64,000 bases of DNA from JAAYXS01 sp964550375 (GTDB taxonomy: Bacteria > Planctomycetota > Phycisphaerae > UBA1845 > Fen-1342), in assembly GCA_964550375.1 (NCBI GenBank), contig CAZJYX010000006.1, positions 62,001 to 126,000 of the forward strand, read 5' to 3'. This document shows positions 23,696 to 32,100 of the stretch, piece by piece (positions within the stretch are counted from its first letter, which is position 1; each line of letters starts with the position of its first letter). The notes beneath the pieces are model-generated. The model did no database searches, had not been told where the DNA came from, and was given only the letters and a program-made list of their open reading frames with translations. The position numbers were made by a program, and so were the translations under genes.

Positions 23696-24551
23696 GTCCA
23701 CACTCCTCTCGCACCCGCCGCGCATACGCCTGCGCCAGGCGGCGCGTCACTTCACCCGGCCGACCCGCCCCAATCCGCTCACCTCCCACACTCACCACCG
23801 GCATGACCTCCATCATGCTATTGGTCAGAAACACCTCTTCAGCAGCGCACAAATCGCCCACCGCCAACGCCCGCTCCTCCACCATGACCTCAAGCTCGGC
23901 CGCCAGCTCCAGCACCGCCGCTCGCGTGATCCCCGGCAGAATCGGCGTATCCAGCGCCGGCGTGTGCACCCGGCCACCCCGCACCGCGAACACCGAACTC
24001 ACCGCCCCCTCGGCCACCTGCCCGTTGTCATCCAGCCACAGCGCCTCGAGCGCTCCCGCCGCATGCGCCCCGCGCAGCGCCGCCAGCCGCGCGAAGTAGC
24101 TCGTCGTCTTGTGCCCCACCGTCGGGTCGAATCGGCTCTGCCGATAGCGCGACACAACGACCGTCGCACCCCGCTCGTACAACTCCGCCGCGTACGTTCC
24201 GCCCAGCGTCGCGCTGGCCACAATCGTCAGCTCAGGCTCCGCCCCCGCCGCGCCGCGCAACGACCCGCTCGTCACCGTCAGCCGCACACGCCCGTCCTGC
24301 GCCCCCAGCTCCGTCAGCACCCGGGCCACGTTCGCCCCCGTCTCCTCAGGATCGGGAATCACCGACCAACCCAGAGTCCGTGCCGACGCCGCCAGCCGAT
24401 CCAGGTGCTGTTCCAGCCGGAACACCCGCCCCCGATAGGCCCGCATCGTCTCGAACAAACCCACCCCCTGCATGAACCCCGCGTCGAACACGCTGACGCT
24501 GGCCGACTCGGCCGGCCGCAACTCGCCATTAATGCACACCCACTCAGTCAT
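23688..24551 (-). CDS. pabC: Aminodeoxychorismate lyase / branched-chain aminotransferase-like (PLP class IV)
   Basis: The 287-residue protein has the class IV PLP fold: 'VSVFDAGFMQGVGLFETMRA', PLP-lysine in 'TVGHKTTSY', 'VAEGAVSSVFAV' and 'TPILPGITRAAVLELA'. Directly after pabB it most likely converts aminodeoxychorismate to p-aminobenzoate and pyruvate in folate synthesis. IlvE and D-amino-acid aminotransferases share the fold, so context decides. ATG 24,551 overlaps the pabB stop as ATGACTGA. The frame is open 24 codons further upstream inside pabB, which is not used. Confidence 0.9.
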   Translation of the reverse strand: MTEWVCINGELRPAESASVSVFDAGFMQGVGLFETMRAYRGRVFRLEQHLDRLAASARTLGWSVIPDPEETGANVARVLTELGAQDGRVRLTVTSGSLRGAAGAEPELTIVASATLGGTYAAELYERGATVVVSRYRQSRFDPTVGHKTTSYFARLAALRGAHAAGALEALWLDDNGQVAEGAVSSVFAVRGGRVHTPALDTPILPGITRAAVLELAAELEVMVEERALAVGDLCAAEEVFLTNSMMEVMPVVSVGGERIGAGRPGEVTRRLAQAYARRVREECGHD

Positions 24552-26019
24552 CACTCGCTCGACACGCCGCCACTGGTCGCGCCTCACTCGCCGCCGCGGC
24601 CCGGCCGCCGGCCCGCTCGGCACCGGTCAAGCCGGCGATGATCCCGCGACCCTTCGCCAGCGTCTCCTCGTACTCCTCCGCCGGGTCGGAGTCGGCCACG
24701 ATCCCACCGCCCACGTAGAGTGTCGCCGTGGACCCGCGCATCTGTAAAGTGCGGATGGCCACATTGAACGTCATTTGCCCATCCAGCCCCAGCACGCCCA
24801 CCGCCCCCGTGTAAGCACCCCGCGCCACCGGCTCCAACTCGTCAATGATCTGCATCGCCCGAATCTTCGGCACACCCGTAATCGAGCCTGCCGGAAAACA
24901 CGCCGCCAACAACGCCAGCGCATCCGCCCCCGGCGCCAACTGACCCACAACGTCGGCCACCGTGTGAAACACCGTCGGGTGCGCTTCCAACCGCCGCGGC
25001 TGAACAACCTTGACCGACCCATAGCGGCACACCCGCCCCAGATCATTCCGGTGCAGATCCACGATCATGGCCAGCTCCGCCCGCTCCTTCGCCGACGCCA
25101 GCAACTCGGCCTGCCGCGCATCGTCAAGCGGCTCGTCGCCCACGCGCGGCCGCGTGCCCTTGATCGGACTCGTCAGCACCTCGCGTCCCCGCACCCGCAA
25201 GAACAACTCCGGCGAATGCGACAACACAGCCCCATCGTCCCAACGCAACAGTGCCGCATACGGCGCCGGATTAACCTCGCGCACCCGCGCATACTCCGCC
25301 AGCGGATCGCCCGCGCCCTCAATGCGCAAACGTTGCGCCAGGTTCACCTGGTAGATATCCCCCGCGGCAATGTACCCCAGCGCACGCCGAACTGACCGCT
25401 CGTACTTTTCCCGCTCAACTTCCGGCCGCCAACGCGGCAACCCGGTCGGCGCAAACTCCCGGCACGCGCCGGCCGCCGATTCCCAGCGGGCAATCCAATC
25501 TCCATCCCTCGTCGCCGGGGCGGCCGCGCCCGGCAGGTCCAGTCCAACCGCTCGCACCGCAAACGCCCGCCGCGCTGCGTGATCCAGCACGATCCCGCGC
25601 TCGAACAGCGCCAGCCGCATCAGCGGCAGCCCGAGATCCTCCCGGCGTGAACTCGGCAGCCGCTCCAGGTACCGCGCCATCTCGAAACCAACGTATCCCA
25701 CCCAGCCGGGTCCGTTTGACCAGGGCAGTTGCGGCAGTTGTGCCAGATCCTGCCAGACGCCGCGCCACAGCCGCCAGCCATCCGCGGACGTGCGCGGCTC
25801 CTGCCGCGCGCCCCGCAACGTCGCCGGCTGACCGTCAAACTGCTCGATCCACAACAGCGGACGCGCACACACGAGCGAGCGGCACGGCGCCGATGCCGGC
25901 GCCGCCCCGGCGGCGCACGAGTCCAGCCAGGCCAACTCCGCTCCACCGGCGAAGGCCGCCACGGCGGCTGCGATATCCGCCGGCCAGGTCACCTCCGTAA
26001 TGTCCCAAGCTGCCGTCAC
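24544..26019 (-). CDS. pabB: Aminodeoxychorismate synthase component I
   Basis: The 491-residue protein belongs to the chorismate-utilising family (anthranilate synthase I / PabB). It shows 'GPGWVGYVGFEMARYLERLP', 'AAGDIYQVNLAQR', 'SPELFLRV', 'TSPIKGTRPR' and the hallmark 'PAGSITGVPKIRAM'. PabB aminates chorismate using ammonia from a PabA subunit. No pabA lies here, so a shared TrpG-like glutaminase elsewhere is expected. The frame begins with GTG at 26,019, preceded by GAGG. Adjacency to pabC favours PabB over TrpE. Confidence 0.92.
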   Translation of the reverse strand: MTAAWDITEVTWPADIAAAVAAFAGGAELAWLDSCAAGAAPASAPCRSLVCARPLLWIEQFDGQPATLRGARQEPRTSADGWRLWRGVWQDLAQLPQLPWSNGPGWVGYVGFEMARYLERLPSSRREDLGLPLMRLALFERGIVLDHAARRAFAVRAVGLDLPGAAAPATRDGDWIARWESAAGACREFAPTGLPRWRPEVEREKYERSVRRALGYIAAGDIYQVNLAQRLRIEGAGDPLAEYARVREVNPAPYAALLRWDDGAVLSHSPELFLRVRGREVLTSPIKGTRPRVGDEPLDDARQAELLASAKERAELAMIVDLHRNDLGRVCRYGSVKVVQPRRLEAHPTVFHTVADVVGQLAPGADALALLAACFPAGSITGVPKIRAMQIIDELEPVARGAYTGAVGVLGLDGQMTFNVAIRTLQMRGSTATLYVGGGIVADSDPAEEYEETLAKGRGIIAGLTGAERAGGRAAAASEARPVAACRASDD

Positions 26020-26374
26020 TGCGTTTCCTCACGGTGTCCGCCGCCCGCGTCCGGTCGACACTTCGACACAGGGGACCACACTTTGCCCCGCTGGGAAAGT
26101 CCCACAATACGCGCGCCCACACTTGGAAAACCGCAAGCCGGCCGGCGCCGGGGCCGCAACCGCTTTCCAGAAAAGGCTTTGTGCGGCAGTCCGGCGATGG
26201 CGCCGCGGGTACATTATGCGGACGGGCACCCGCCGGGAGCGGGCCCAGCCACCGTACTGGCGTTATCCCCACCGCAATCCGCAAACCTTTCCGACCCAAT
26301 CCTGTCTCAAGACGTGGTGGCCGGGTCAGTCCCGGCCTTCCGAAAGCGGATGCGCCAGCAGCAGGAGCAACATA
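26020..26374. other. Divergent intergenic region
   Basis: 355 bp separate pabB (minus) and the secreted His/Tyr-rich protein (plus). The frames in it continue from neighbouring genes and lack ribosome sites. 'TACATTAT' near 26,211 could serve as a -10 element, but no convincing -35 accompanies it. Confidence 0.45.
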
Positions 26375-26839
26375 ATGACCAAACGTTCACTTGCTCTGAC
26401 GCTCGGCTCTGTGGCAGCGGTCCTGACCGCGGCACCAGCCGAAGCCGGCGGCTTCAGCTTCAGCTATGACGATGGTCCCCGCCGGGTAAGCCGCGCAATC
26501 GTGCCACCGGCTGCGTATACCTGTGCTCCAGTAGTGTCAACCAGCTACCACACCACGGCGGTGTATCACGATCCGTGCCCACCGCCGCCACGCTGCTACT
26601 ACGCACCCGCTCCGCGGGTCGTGCTGCTGCGTCCCCAGCCGGCCGTGCGCGTTCGCCATCGCCATTATCGCCCGGCTTTCGAACGCGCGCACCGCATCGT
26701 CCGACACGACGGTTATCACCGCGACGGACACCGCCCCCGCTGGCACTCGCGACCGGTGCGCGATGCCCGTTGCAGCTTCGGAGCCGCTTTGCGAATCGAT
26801 ACCTCCAGGTTCGGCGGCGGTTTCTGCTATCGACGTTAA
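26375..26839 (+). CDS. Secreted His/Arg/Tyr/Pro-rich protein
   Basis: The 154-residue protein has a signal peptide ('LALTLGSVAAVLTAAPAEAG'). The rest is low-complexity: Pro/Tyr/Val runs ('PPRCYYAPAPRVVLLRPQ'), then His/Arg-rich runs ('RHRHYRPAFERAHRIVRH', 'HRDGHRPRWHSRP'). Many histidines could bind metals. No enzyme family is recognised. ATG 26,375 is preceded by AGGAG, spaced about 7 nt. A strong hairpin follows the gene and ends its transcript. Similar His/Tyr/Pro-rich exported proteins occur in planctomycetes; the function is unknown. Confidence 0.7.
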   Translation: MTKRSLALTLGSVAAVLTAAPAEAGGFSFSYDDGPRRVSRAIVPPAAYTCAPVVSTSYHTTAVYHDPCPPPPRCYYAPAPRVVLLRPQPAVRVRHRHYRPAFERAHRIVRHDGYHRDGHRPRWHSRPVRDARCSFGAALRIDTSRFGGGFCYRR

Positions 26840-26874
26840 GCCTCTTTTCATCACACACGATGCCCATCGGGTCA

Positions 26875-26918
26875 GCGGGCAGCGGCCGGAACGGTTCCGG
26901 CGGCTGCCCGCGGCCTTT
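26875..26918 (+). terminator. Terminator hairpin after the His/Tyr-rich gene
   Basis: GCGGGCAGC at 26,875-26,883 pairs with GCTGCCCGC at 26,903-26,911, with an inner CCGGAA/TTCCGG stem. It is followed by GGCCTTT. The stem is long and GC-rich; the T-run is short. Confidence 0.6.
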
Positions 26919-26955
26919 GCCGGCCGCCCACGTCGCCCGCCGCCCAAATTGACAG

Positions 26956-26983
26956 TTGTCTGCGCCGGGACAGGCTCTACAAT
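26956..26983 (+). promoter_or_regulatory. Sigma-70-type promoter for the SPOR gene
   Basis: TTGTCT at 26,956-26,961 and TACAAT at 26,978-26,983 are 16 nt apart. The predicted transcript start lies about 50 nt before the GTG start codon of the next gene. A TTGACA at 26,949-26,954 also exists but its spacing (23 nt) is too long. Confidence 0.5.
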
Positions 26984-27038
26984 CGTCAACACCGCAGCGC
27001 CGCCTTCGTGGTCGAATTGCTCGGCAAGGAGAGTCACC

Positions 27039-27845
27039 GTGTCTGCCCGCAGAAACCGTCCCGTGCTGTACGAGATGGTGCGGCATTCGCGCCGTCCGGG
27101 GCAAACGGCCCGGCCGCGTAGCGGAGAGCCGGCGGCCACCGAGACAAGCTCCACACCCGCCCCGCCGCGAACAACGCCGCCGCCCAAGACCGCGGAACCA
27201 ACCGCTCCCAGAACCGTGCGTGTTATTGATGGACACGTGTCGGTCCGGCTGGGCTGGCCCGGTCTCGCCGTGCTCGCCGTCGGTGCGATCTTCGTCCTGT
27301 TCGTCGCGTTCCAGGCCGGCGCGCGCTTCGCCACCACGCAAACCGGCGACCTCGCGGATACCATGCCGCCGACCGCCATGCCAATCGACGAGCCCCCCCA
27401 GGACACGCCCGCACCCGTCGCTGCTCATCGACCACCCCGACAGGCCGAGGTGGTTACGCCCCGCCCGGTCGAGCAAGCGCCCGCCCAGTCGCGCCCCGCG
27501 CCCGTCGAGCGGACCGGCGAAACTGCACAACCGACCTTCGAATTCAAGCGCGGCTATCACTACGTCGTCGTGCAGCACTTCCGCCGCGCCGACCTTAACG
27601 CCGCGCAGCAGGCCGCCAGTTTCCTCCACGAACGCGGTGTCCCGACCGAGCTGCGCACCGGCAGCGATGTTCAGCTCATCGCCCGCGAGCCGTTCCTCAT
27701 TAACCAGGATGACACCGTGGCCCGCGCCGCCGAAAGACGACGCTGCGACGCGCTCAAGCAGCGCATCCGCGAGATCGGCAAGGAGTACGCCAAGGAGGCC
27801 GGCTACGACTTCAAGGACTGCTACGAGCGCGTGCAGGCCCGCTAG
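27039..27845 (+). CDS. Membrane protein with C-terminal SPOR-like domain
   Basis: The 268-residue protein has a Pro-rich cytoplasmic N-terminus and one TM helix ('LAVLAVGAIFVLFVAFQAGA', about residues 75-95). A Pro/Ala linker leads to a C-terminal domain 'YHYVVVQHFRRADLNAAQQA...' that fits the SPOR fold. SPOR domains bind denuded glycan strands of peptidoglycan at division sites. The start is GTG 27,039, supported by AAGGAG 8 nt upstream; the longer frame upstream overlaps the terminator and is rejected. The SPOR call is by pattern and is moderate. Confidence 0.7.
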   Translation: MSARRNRPVLYEMVRHSRRPGQTARPRSGEPAATETSSTPAPPRTTPPPKTAEPTAPRTVRVIDGHVSVRLGWPGLAVLAVGAIFVLFVAFQAGARFATTQTGDLADTMPPTAMPIDEPPQDTPAPVAAHRPPRQAEVVTPRPVEQAPAQSRPAPVERTGETAQPTFEFKRGYHYVVVQHFRRADLNAAQQAASFLHERGVPTELRTGSDVQLIAREPFLINQDDTVARAAERRRCDALKQRIREIGKEYAKEAGYDFKDCYERVQAR

Positions 27846-27896
27846 CGTAGTCATCGCCCAACTCCTTGAGCACTTGAGCCGGCCGGAGCAGACATC

Positions 27897-28205
27897 ATGT
27901 CGCGACTTGACCAATTAAGGAAGCTTGCCGCCGCGGCCCCGGACGATCCGCTTGCCCATTACGCCATCGGCCTGGAGTACTTCAACCTGGAACAATATGA
28001 CCAGGCCGTCGCTGCCTTCACCCAGGTCCTGGCGGTCGACGCCAACTACGCCCCCGCCTACTACCACAAGGCACGCGCCGAGATCCGCGCCGGCCGGCGC
28101 GCCGCCGCCGCAGAGACACTCACCGCCGGCATCGCGATCGCCAACACCGCCGGCGACCAGAAAACCGTCAAAGAGATGACCGAGCTGCGGGACACCATTT
28201 CATGA
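27897..28205 (+). CDS. Small TPR protein
   Basis: This 102-residue protein consists of TPR-like helical pairs ('DPLAHYAIGLEYFNLEQYDQ', 'YAPAYYHKARAEIRAGRRAA') and a short acidic end. It has no signal peptide. Its stop overlaps the dapB start (ATGA at 28,202-28,205), so the two genes are translationally coupled. Small TPR proteins of this kind serve as adaptors; the partner is unknown. Confidence 0.85.
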   Translation: MSRLDQLRKLAAAAPDDPLAHYAIGLEYFNLEQYDQAVAAFTQVLAVDANYAPAYYHKARAEIRAGRRAAAAETLTAGIAIANTAGDQKTVKEMTELRDTIS

Positions 28206-29005
28206 CACCCATTCGTCTGGCAATCGCCGGTTGCACCGGCCGCACCGGCGCCACCATCCTGCGCCTCGCCGCGACCGATCCGCGATTCACCATCGTCGCC
28301 GCGCTTACCCGAACCGACGATCCCCAACTCGGCGGCGATGCCGGCCAGGCGGTCGGCGGGTCTGCCATCGGCGTGCCCATCTCGGTCGATTGCCGCCGGC
28401 CGTGCGACGTCCTCGTCGAATTCACGCTCCCGGACGGCTGCCGTCAGTGGGCCGATTGGTGCGCCGCGCACGGGGTCGCCCTCGTAAGCGGCACGACCGG
28501 CCTGACGGAACCACACCACGCCGCCCTGCGCCACGCCGCCCTGCGCGTGCCCGTGCTCTGGGCGCCAAACATGAGCATCGGCGTCAACCTGCTGCTGAAG
28601 CTCGTCGAGCAGGCGGCGGCCCGGCTCAGCGATTGGGACGTGGAAATCTGCGAGACGCACCACCGCCACAAGGTCGATGCCCCCAGCGGCACCGCCAACG
28701 CCCTGCTGCAGACCATCTGCCACGCCCGCGGCTGCGACCCCGCGCAGACCGCCGTGCACGGCCGCCACGGCCGCTGCGGGCCGCGCCGCCCCGGCGAAAT
28801 CGGCGTCCACGCGCTGCGCATGGGCGAACACGTCGGACACCACGTAGTCACGTTCGCAGCAGGTAGTGAGTCGCTGCGGCTCTCGCACCAGGCCCACTCG
28901 CGCGAGACCTTCGCCAGCGGAGCCCTGCATGCCGCCCACTGGCTCGTGGGCCGCCCACTCGGACTGTACGGCATGGCGGATGTATTGGCAGAAACCACCC
29001 CCTGA
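28202..29005 (+). CDS. dapB: 4-hydroxy-tetrahydrodipicolinate reductase
   Basis: The 267-residue protein has the N-terminal nucleotide-binding 'IAGCTGRTGATIL' and the catalytic signature 'ETHHRHKVDAPSGTA' (H153/H154, K157). It reduces the dipicolinate precursor with NAD(P)H in lysine and diaminopimelate synthesis, supplying peptidoglycan. Length and motifs are normal. It is coupled to the small TPR gene upstream and ends before a GC-rich hairpin at 29,055-29,085. Confidence 0.95.
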   Translation: MTPIRLAIAGCTGRTGATILRLAATDPRFTIVAALTRTDDPQLGGDAGQAVGGSAIGVPISVDCRRPCDVLVEFTLPDGCRQWADWCAAHGVALVSGTTGLTEPHHAALRHAALRVPVLWAPNMSIGVNLLLKLVEQAAARLSDWDVEICETHHRHKVDAPSGTANALLQTICHARGCDPAQTAVHGRHGRCGPRRPGEIGVHALRMGEHVGHHVVTFAAGSESLRLSHQAHSRETFASGALHAAHWLVGRPLGLYGMADVLAETTP

Positions 29006-29054
29006 GCACATGGAATCGCCGGCCGCGCCCTCCGGCTAGCCCCATTATGCTGTC

Positions 29055-29085
29055 GCCGCGCGCCAACCGCCGGTCAGCGCGCGGC
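29055..29085. terminator. GC hairpin between convergent genes
   Basis: GCCGCGCGC at 29,055-29,063 pairs perfectly with GCGCGCGGC at 29,077-29,085 across a 13-nt loop. It lies between dapB and the small lipoprotein gene, which converge here. No T-run is present on either side, so it may act as a structural barrier and not as a full intrinsic terminator. Confidence 0.4.
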
Positions 29086-29115
29086 CCTGATAGCCTTCCT
29101 GCCGTGCCGAGCGCC

Positions 29116-29280
29116 CTACGTCGTGCTGCCCTGCAGACTCCCCAGTACCAACTGCGAGATGATCAGCGGCAGAACATTCGTCGCAACCGACTGGATGATG
29201 GCCTGCGCGCAGCCCGCCGCCTGGAACAGAACACAGCCGGACGCCGCCAGCACCAAGAACTTCCAGCTTCGCCGTTTCAT
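29116..29280 (-). CDS. Small lipoprotein (54 aa)
   Basis: The frame encodes a basic start 'MKRRSWKFL', a hydrophobic stretch and a lipobox 'QAAGC' (C24). A short hydrophobic mature part of about 30 residues follows ('VATNVLPLIISQLVLGSL'). ATG 29,280 has GGAGA 6 nt upstream, and a promoter lies farther up. Mature size suggests a membrane-attached peptide, not an enzyme. Similar tiny lipoproteins with this leader style are seen in planctomycetes, as far as I recall; the role is unknown. A longer open frame upstream (to 29,418) is not supported. Confidence 0.7.
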   Translation of the reverse strand: MKRRSWKFLVLAASGCVLFQAAGCAQAIIQSVATNVLPLIISQLVLGSLQGSTT

Positions 29281-29347
29281 TGCACTCTCCATTTGCTCCA
29301 CTCGCCGCGCCCGGGGGCTCACCCACCGGGTCGCTCGACAGCCAAAC

Positions 29348-29375
29348 ACTATATCGGCATCGCGGGCCGGCACAA
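29348..29375 (-). promoter_or_regulatory. Sigma-70-type promoter for the small lipoprotein
   Basis: On the minus strand TTGTGC (29,375-29,370) and TATAGT (29,353-29,348) are 16 nt apart, about 70 nt before the ATG at 29,280. The same hexamer style is seen at the thioredoxin-like gene. Confidence 0.5.
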
Positions 29376-29393
29376 GATACAGCCGAAAACAAC

Positions 29394-29421
29394 TTGCAGG
29401 CCCCGGCTCACCGCACATAAT
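29394..29421 (+). promoter_or_regulatory. Sigma-70-type promoter for the phosphodiesterase-like gene
   Basis: TTGCAG at 29,394-29,399 and CATAAT at 29,416-29,421 are 16 nt apart. Transcription would start about 33 nt before ATG 29,461. It is divergent from, and within 50 bp of, the small-lipoprotein promoter. Confidence 0.4.
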
Positions 29422-29460
29422 GCCGCCTTATACCCCCATTACTACGTGTAAGGCGGATTA

Positions 29461-31101
29461 ATGACCAGCAAGCATTCCTGTAGCATCATCCTTCAATCAC
29501 CCCGGCCCGCCGTCCTGCTAATTCTCGCATACGCCGGCGGCTGCGTCACGCCCGGACCGCTGACCAGCCGCCTGGACCCCGCCGTCGTCCGGCCCGAACC
29601 CGGCGCCATAATACTCCTCTGCGATGGACTGCAACCCGACCTGGTCGAGCGCGGCTGCGACGAAGGCTGGCTGCCGAATATCCAGCACCGCTTCGTTGCC
29701 GGCGGCCTGCGCGTCGAGAACGCCTTCACGGTCGTGCCTTCCATCACTTACGCCGCGATCAACACCCTGCTGACCGGCACCACGCCCGCCACCCACGGCA
29801 TCCCCGGCAACCGCTGGTTCGACCCCAAGGAGCGCCTCTTCCGCAATTACGCCACCATCAAGAACTACCGCGACGTGAACATCGACTCGCACACGCCCAC
29901 CATCTACGAACTGCTGCCCCACGTGCGCTCCACCAGCATCCAGGCCGCCCACCACCGCGGCGTCTCCGACAACATCGCCAACTGGATGAGATCCGGCATC
30001 CTCTGGTTCTTCGAGGCCTACGGCGGCGTGGACATAGTCACCGCCGCCACCATCGACCTCGTCGCCCGCCGGGCCAATGACAACGGCGAGTGGCCCGCCC
30101 TGATAACCTGCTACTTCCCCGGCATCGACTCGATCGGCCACCTCGCAGGTCCTGACTCACCACGCTACCACCGCGCGGCCCGAAACATCGACCATCAAAT
30201 CGGCCGCGTCTGCGACTGGCTCGAACGCAACGACCTGCTCGAATCGACTTACCTGGTCCTCGTCGCCGACCACGGCATGGTTCAAGTCAGCGAGCACATC
30301 GACCTGCTGCACCTCGTGCGCACCGGCTGGGGCCGCCACGCCACCGACCGCATGCTCCAGGACGGCTCCTTCGCGCAGCGCCAGAGCTTCTTCGACCAAT
30401 TCGACACCGTCGTAGTACACCAGGACGGCCGCCGCGCCGGCCTGTACTTCGCCGGCCCGACCGGCTGGGACTCCGAACCGTCCCCCGAGACCGTCGAGCA
30501 GATCCTCAGCGCTCCGCCCGCTGCGCAGCAGCTCTGGAACCTCACCGGCATCGACCTCGTCGTCTTCTCGCTCGGCCCGGACGAAGCGGCCCTCCGCTCA
30601 CCGCGCGGCTCGGCCCGCATCGAGCGGCGCTGCACCCCGACCGGCCCGGAGTACCGCTACGTGCCCGTCCCCGGCGACCCGCTCATGTACCAGGAAGACC
30701 CCGAACTGGCGGCCTTCGTCGCCGCCGGCTTCCACGACTCACGTAGCTGGCTGCACGCCACCCGAAATGCCTACTTCCCGGACGTCGTCCCGCAACTCAT
30801 CCCCCTCTTCGAAAACCGCCGCTTCGGCGACGTGCTCGTCTTCCCCGCCGCCGGCTGGAGCTTCAATCGCGAACGCGGCGGCCACGGCGGCATCACGCGG
30901 GCCGAAATGCGCATTCCGTTGCTGATCGCCGGCCCCGGCATCGCCGGCGGCTCGACGATCGAGTGCGCCCGCCTGCAGGACGTGACCCCCCAGATCATGG
31001 CGCTATTGGGCGTAGAACCACCCACCGCCGGTTCGCTGGACGGACAGCCGTTCTTTCAACCGGAGCTCGCCGCCCCAACGGACCCGACAATGCAGCCATG
31101 A
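29461..31101 (+). CDS. Type I phosphodiesterase/alkaline phosphatase-superfamily lipoprotein
   Basis: The 546-residue protein has a signal peptide with lipobox 'YAGGC' (C28). The core shows the alkaline-phosphatase superfamily metal sites: 'ILLCDGLQPDLV', the nucleophile region 'VPSITYAAINTLLTGTTPAT', 'FPGIDSIGHLAGP', 'VLVADHGMVQ' and 'GGHGGITRAEMRIPLLI'. This pattern fits nucleotide pyrophosphatase/phosphodiesterases (ENPP-like), acting on phosphodiesters outside the cell membrane. Substrate cannot be inferred. A dimetal zinc site is expected from the family. Confidence 0.85.
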   Translation: MTSKHSCSIILQSPRPAVLLILAYAGGCVTPGPLTSRLDPAVVRPEPGAIILLCDGLQPDLVERGCDEGWLPNIQHRFVAGGLRVENAFTVVPSITYAAINTLLTGTTPATHGIPGNRWFDPKERLFRNYATIKNYRDVNIDSHTPTIYELLPHVRSTSIQAAHHRGVSDNIANWMRSGILWFFEAYGGVDIVTAATIDLVARRANDNGEWPALITCYFPGIDSIGHLAGPDSPRYHRAARNIDHQIGRVCDWLERNDLLESTYLVLVADHGMVQVSEHIDLLHLVRTGWGRHATDRMLQDGSFAQRQSFFDQFDTVVVHQDGRRAGLYFAGPTGWDSEPSPETVEQILSAPPAAQQLWNLTGIDLVVFSLGPDEAALRSPRGSARIERRCTPTGPEYRYVPVPGDPLMYQEDPELAAFVAAGFHDSRSWLHATRNAYFPDVVPQLIPLFENRRFGDVLVFPAAGWSFNRERGGHGGITRAEMRIPLLIAGPGIAGGSTIECARLQDVTPQIMALLGVEPPTAGSLDGQPFFQPELAAPTDPTMQP

Positions 31102-31194
31102 AAGCCGCCGTTGCGGCCACTCTCTTCATCGCCCTGGTCGACGTCACTAGGCTGATCCTGGCCAACGGCCCCGCGTCGGGCCGGCCCGCCCACG

Positions 31195-32100
31195 CTACTT
31201 CAACTCGCTGAACAGGCCCGTCGGCGTGTCCGGCCGGACGATCTTCGCCAGCCGCGGATAGGCCGCCAGCAACGCCGGTGGCACCGCCACGCGCGACCCA
31301 TCCAGTAACGCACGCAGCTCGAGCGCGTTCGCCGGCCCCTGTCCGCGGTAGTGGTTGTTCGCAAACACGTAGACGTTCTGTGCCTGCTTCACGAGCGCGT
31401 CCAGCCGCCGCACCCATTCCGCCAACTCGTCCGGACTGTATAGATAGTTGTAACGCTCGTAGCTCGGCACATCCTCGGCGAACCAATTCTTCGCGTTGCG
31501 CCCGTGCAGCCGCACGTACGCCCCACTCCCCAGCACGTGGGCGGTCGGCCCCAGGCAGTCGCGCAGCCGCGGCTGATCAATGTTGCAGTACCCCCCGGCC
31601 CCGGCCACCGCCGCCAGCGCCTCCGGCTGCGCCCAGGACGCGTGCCGCACCTCGATGAATCGCTCGTATTCCACGAACGCCGCTCCCAGCCGCTTCAGCC
31701 AATCAGCGGCCTCCTGCGTGTAGCGGAACGACCAGGGAAACTGCATCAGCACCGGACCCAGCAGGCCGGCCTCCTGAACCGGCCGCAACCCCTCATGGAA
31801 CGCCGCGACCTCACCGCTTCCCGGAAACGCCGACCGCTGATGCGTGAAGCTCTGCGTCAGCTTGAACGCGAAGCGAAACTCCGCCGGCACCAGCCGCACC
31901 CACGCGCTCGTCATCCGCGCCGTCGGCATACGGTAGAAGCTCGTGTTGACCTCGACGGCATTGAAGTACCGCGCCAAGTACGCCAGCGGCTTGAACCCCC
32001 GCCCAGGTCGATCAGGATAGAACACCCCCGTCCAATCCCCGTAGCTCCAGCCCGAGGGTCCGATCCACAACCTTGCCCGCTTTGCCGCGCTCATCTCCAC
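31195..32100 (-). CDS. DUF72 (YecE-like) TIM-barrel protein
   Basis: The 301-residue protein matches DUF72: 'LWIGPSGWSYGDWTGVFYP', 'FNAVEVNTSFYRMPT', 'FRFAFKLTQSFTHQR', 'FIEVRHASW' and 'YVFANNHYRGQGPANALEL'. The family adopts a TIM-barrel fold and has no settled function. It begins with GTG 32,100 (GGAG nine nt upstream); the ATG at 32,094 is also possible but has its GGAG immediately adjacent. It converges with the phosphodiesterase-like gene 93 bp away. Confidence 0.9.
   Translation of the reverse strand: MEMSAAKRARLWIGPSGWSYGDWTGVFYPDRPGRGFKPLAYLARYFNAVEVNTSFYRMPTARMTSAWVRLVPAEFRFAFKLTQSFTHQRSAFPGSGEVAAFHEGLRPVQEAGLLGPVLMQFPWSFRYTQEAADWLKRLGAAFVEYERFIEVRHASWAQPEALAAVAGAGGYCNIDQPRLRDCLGPTAHVLGSGAYVRLHGRNAKNWFAEDVPSYERYNYLYSPDELAEWVRRLDALVKQAQNVYVFANNHYRGQGPANALELRALLDGSRVAVPPALLAAYPRLAKIVRPDTPTGLFSELK

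Noticed and set aside
26460..27914. Long minus-strand frame (484 codons)
   Set aside because: Antisense to the His/Tyr-rich and SPOR genes, both of which have ribosome sites and proper N-terminal features.
31098..31211. 37-codon frame starting in an ATGA overlap with the phosphodiesterase stop
   Set aside because: It has a mildly hydrophobic start but overlaps the convergent DUF72 end and has no other support.
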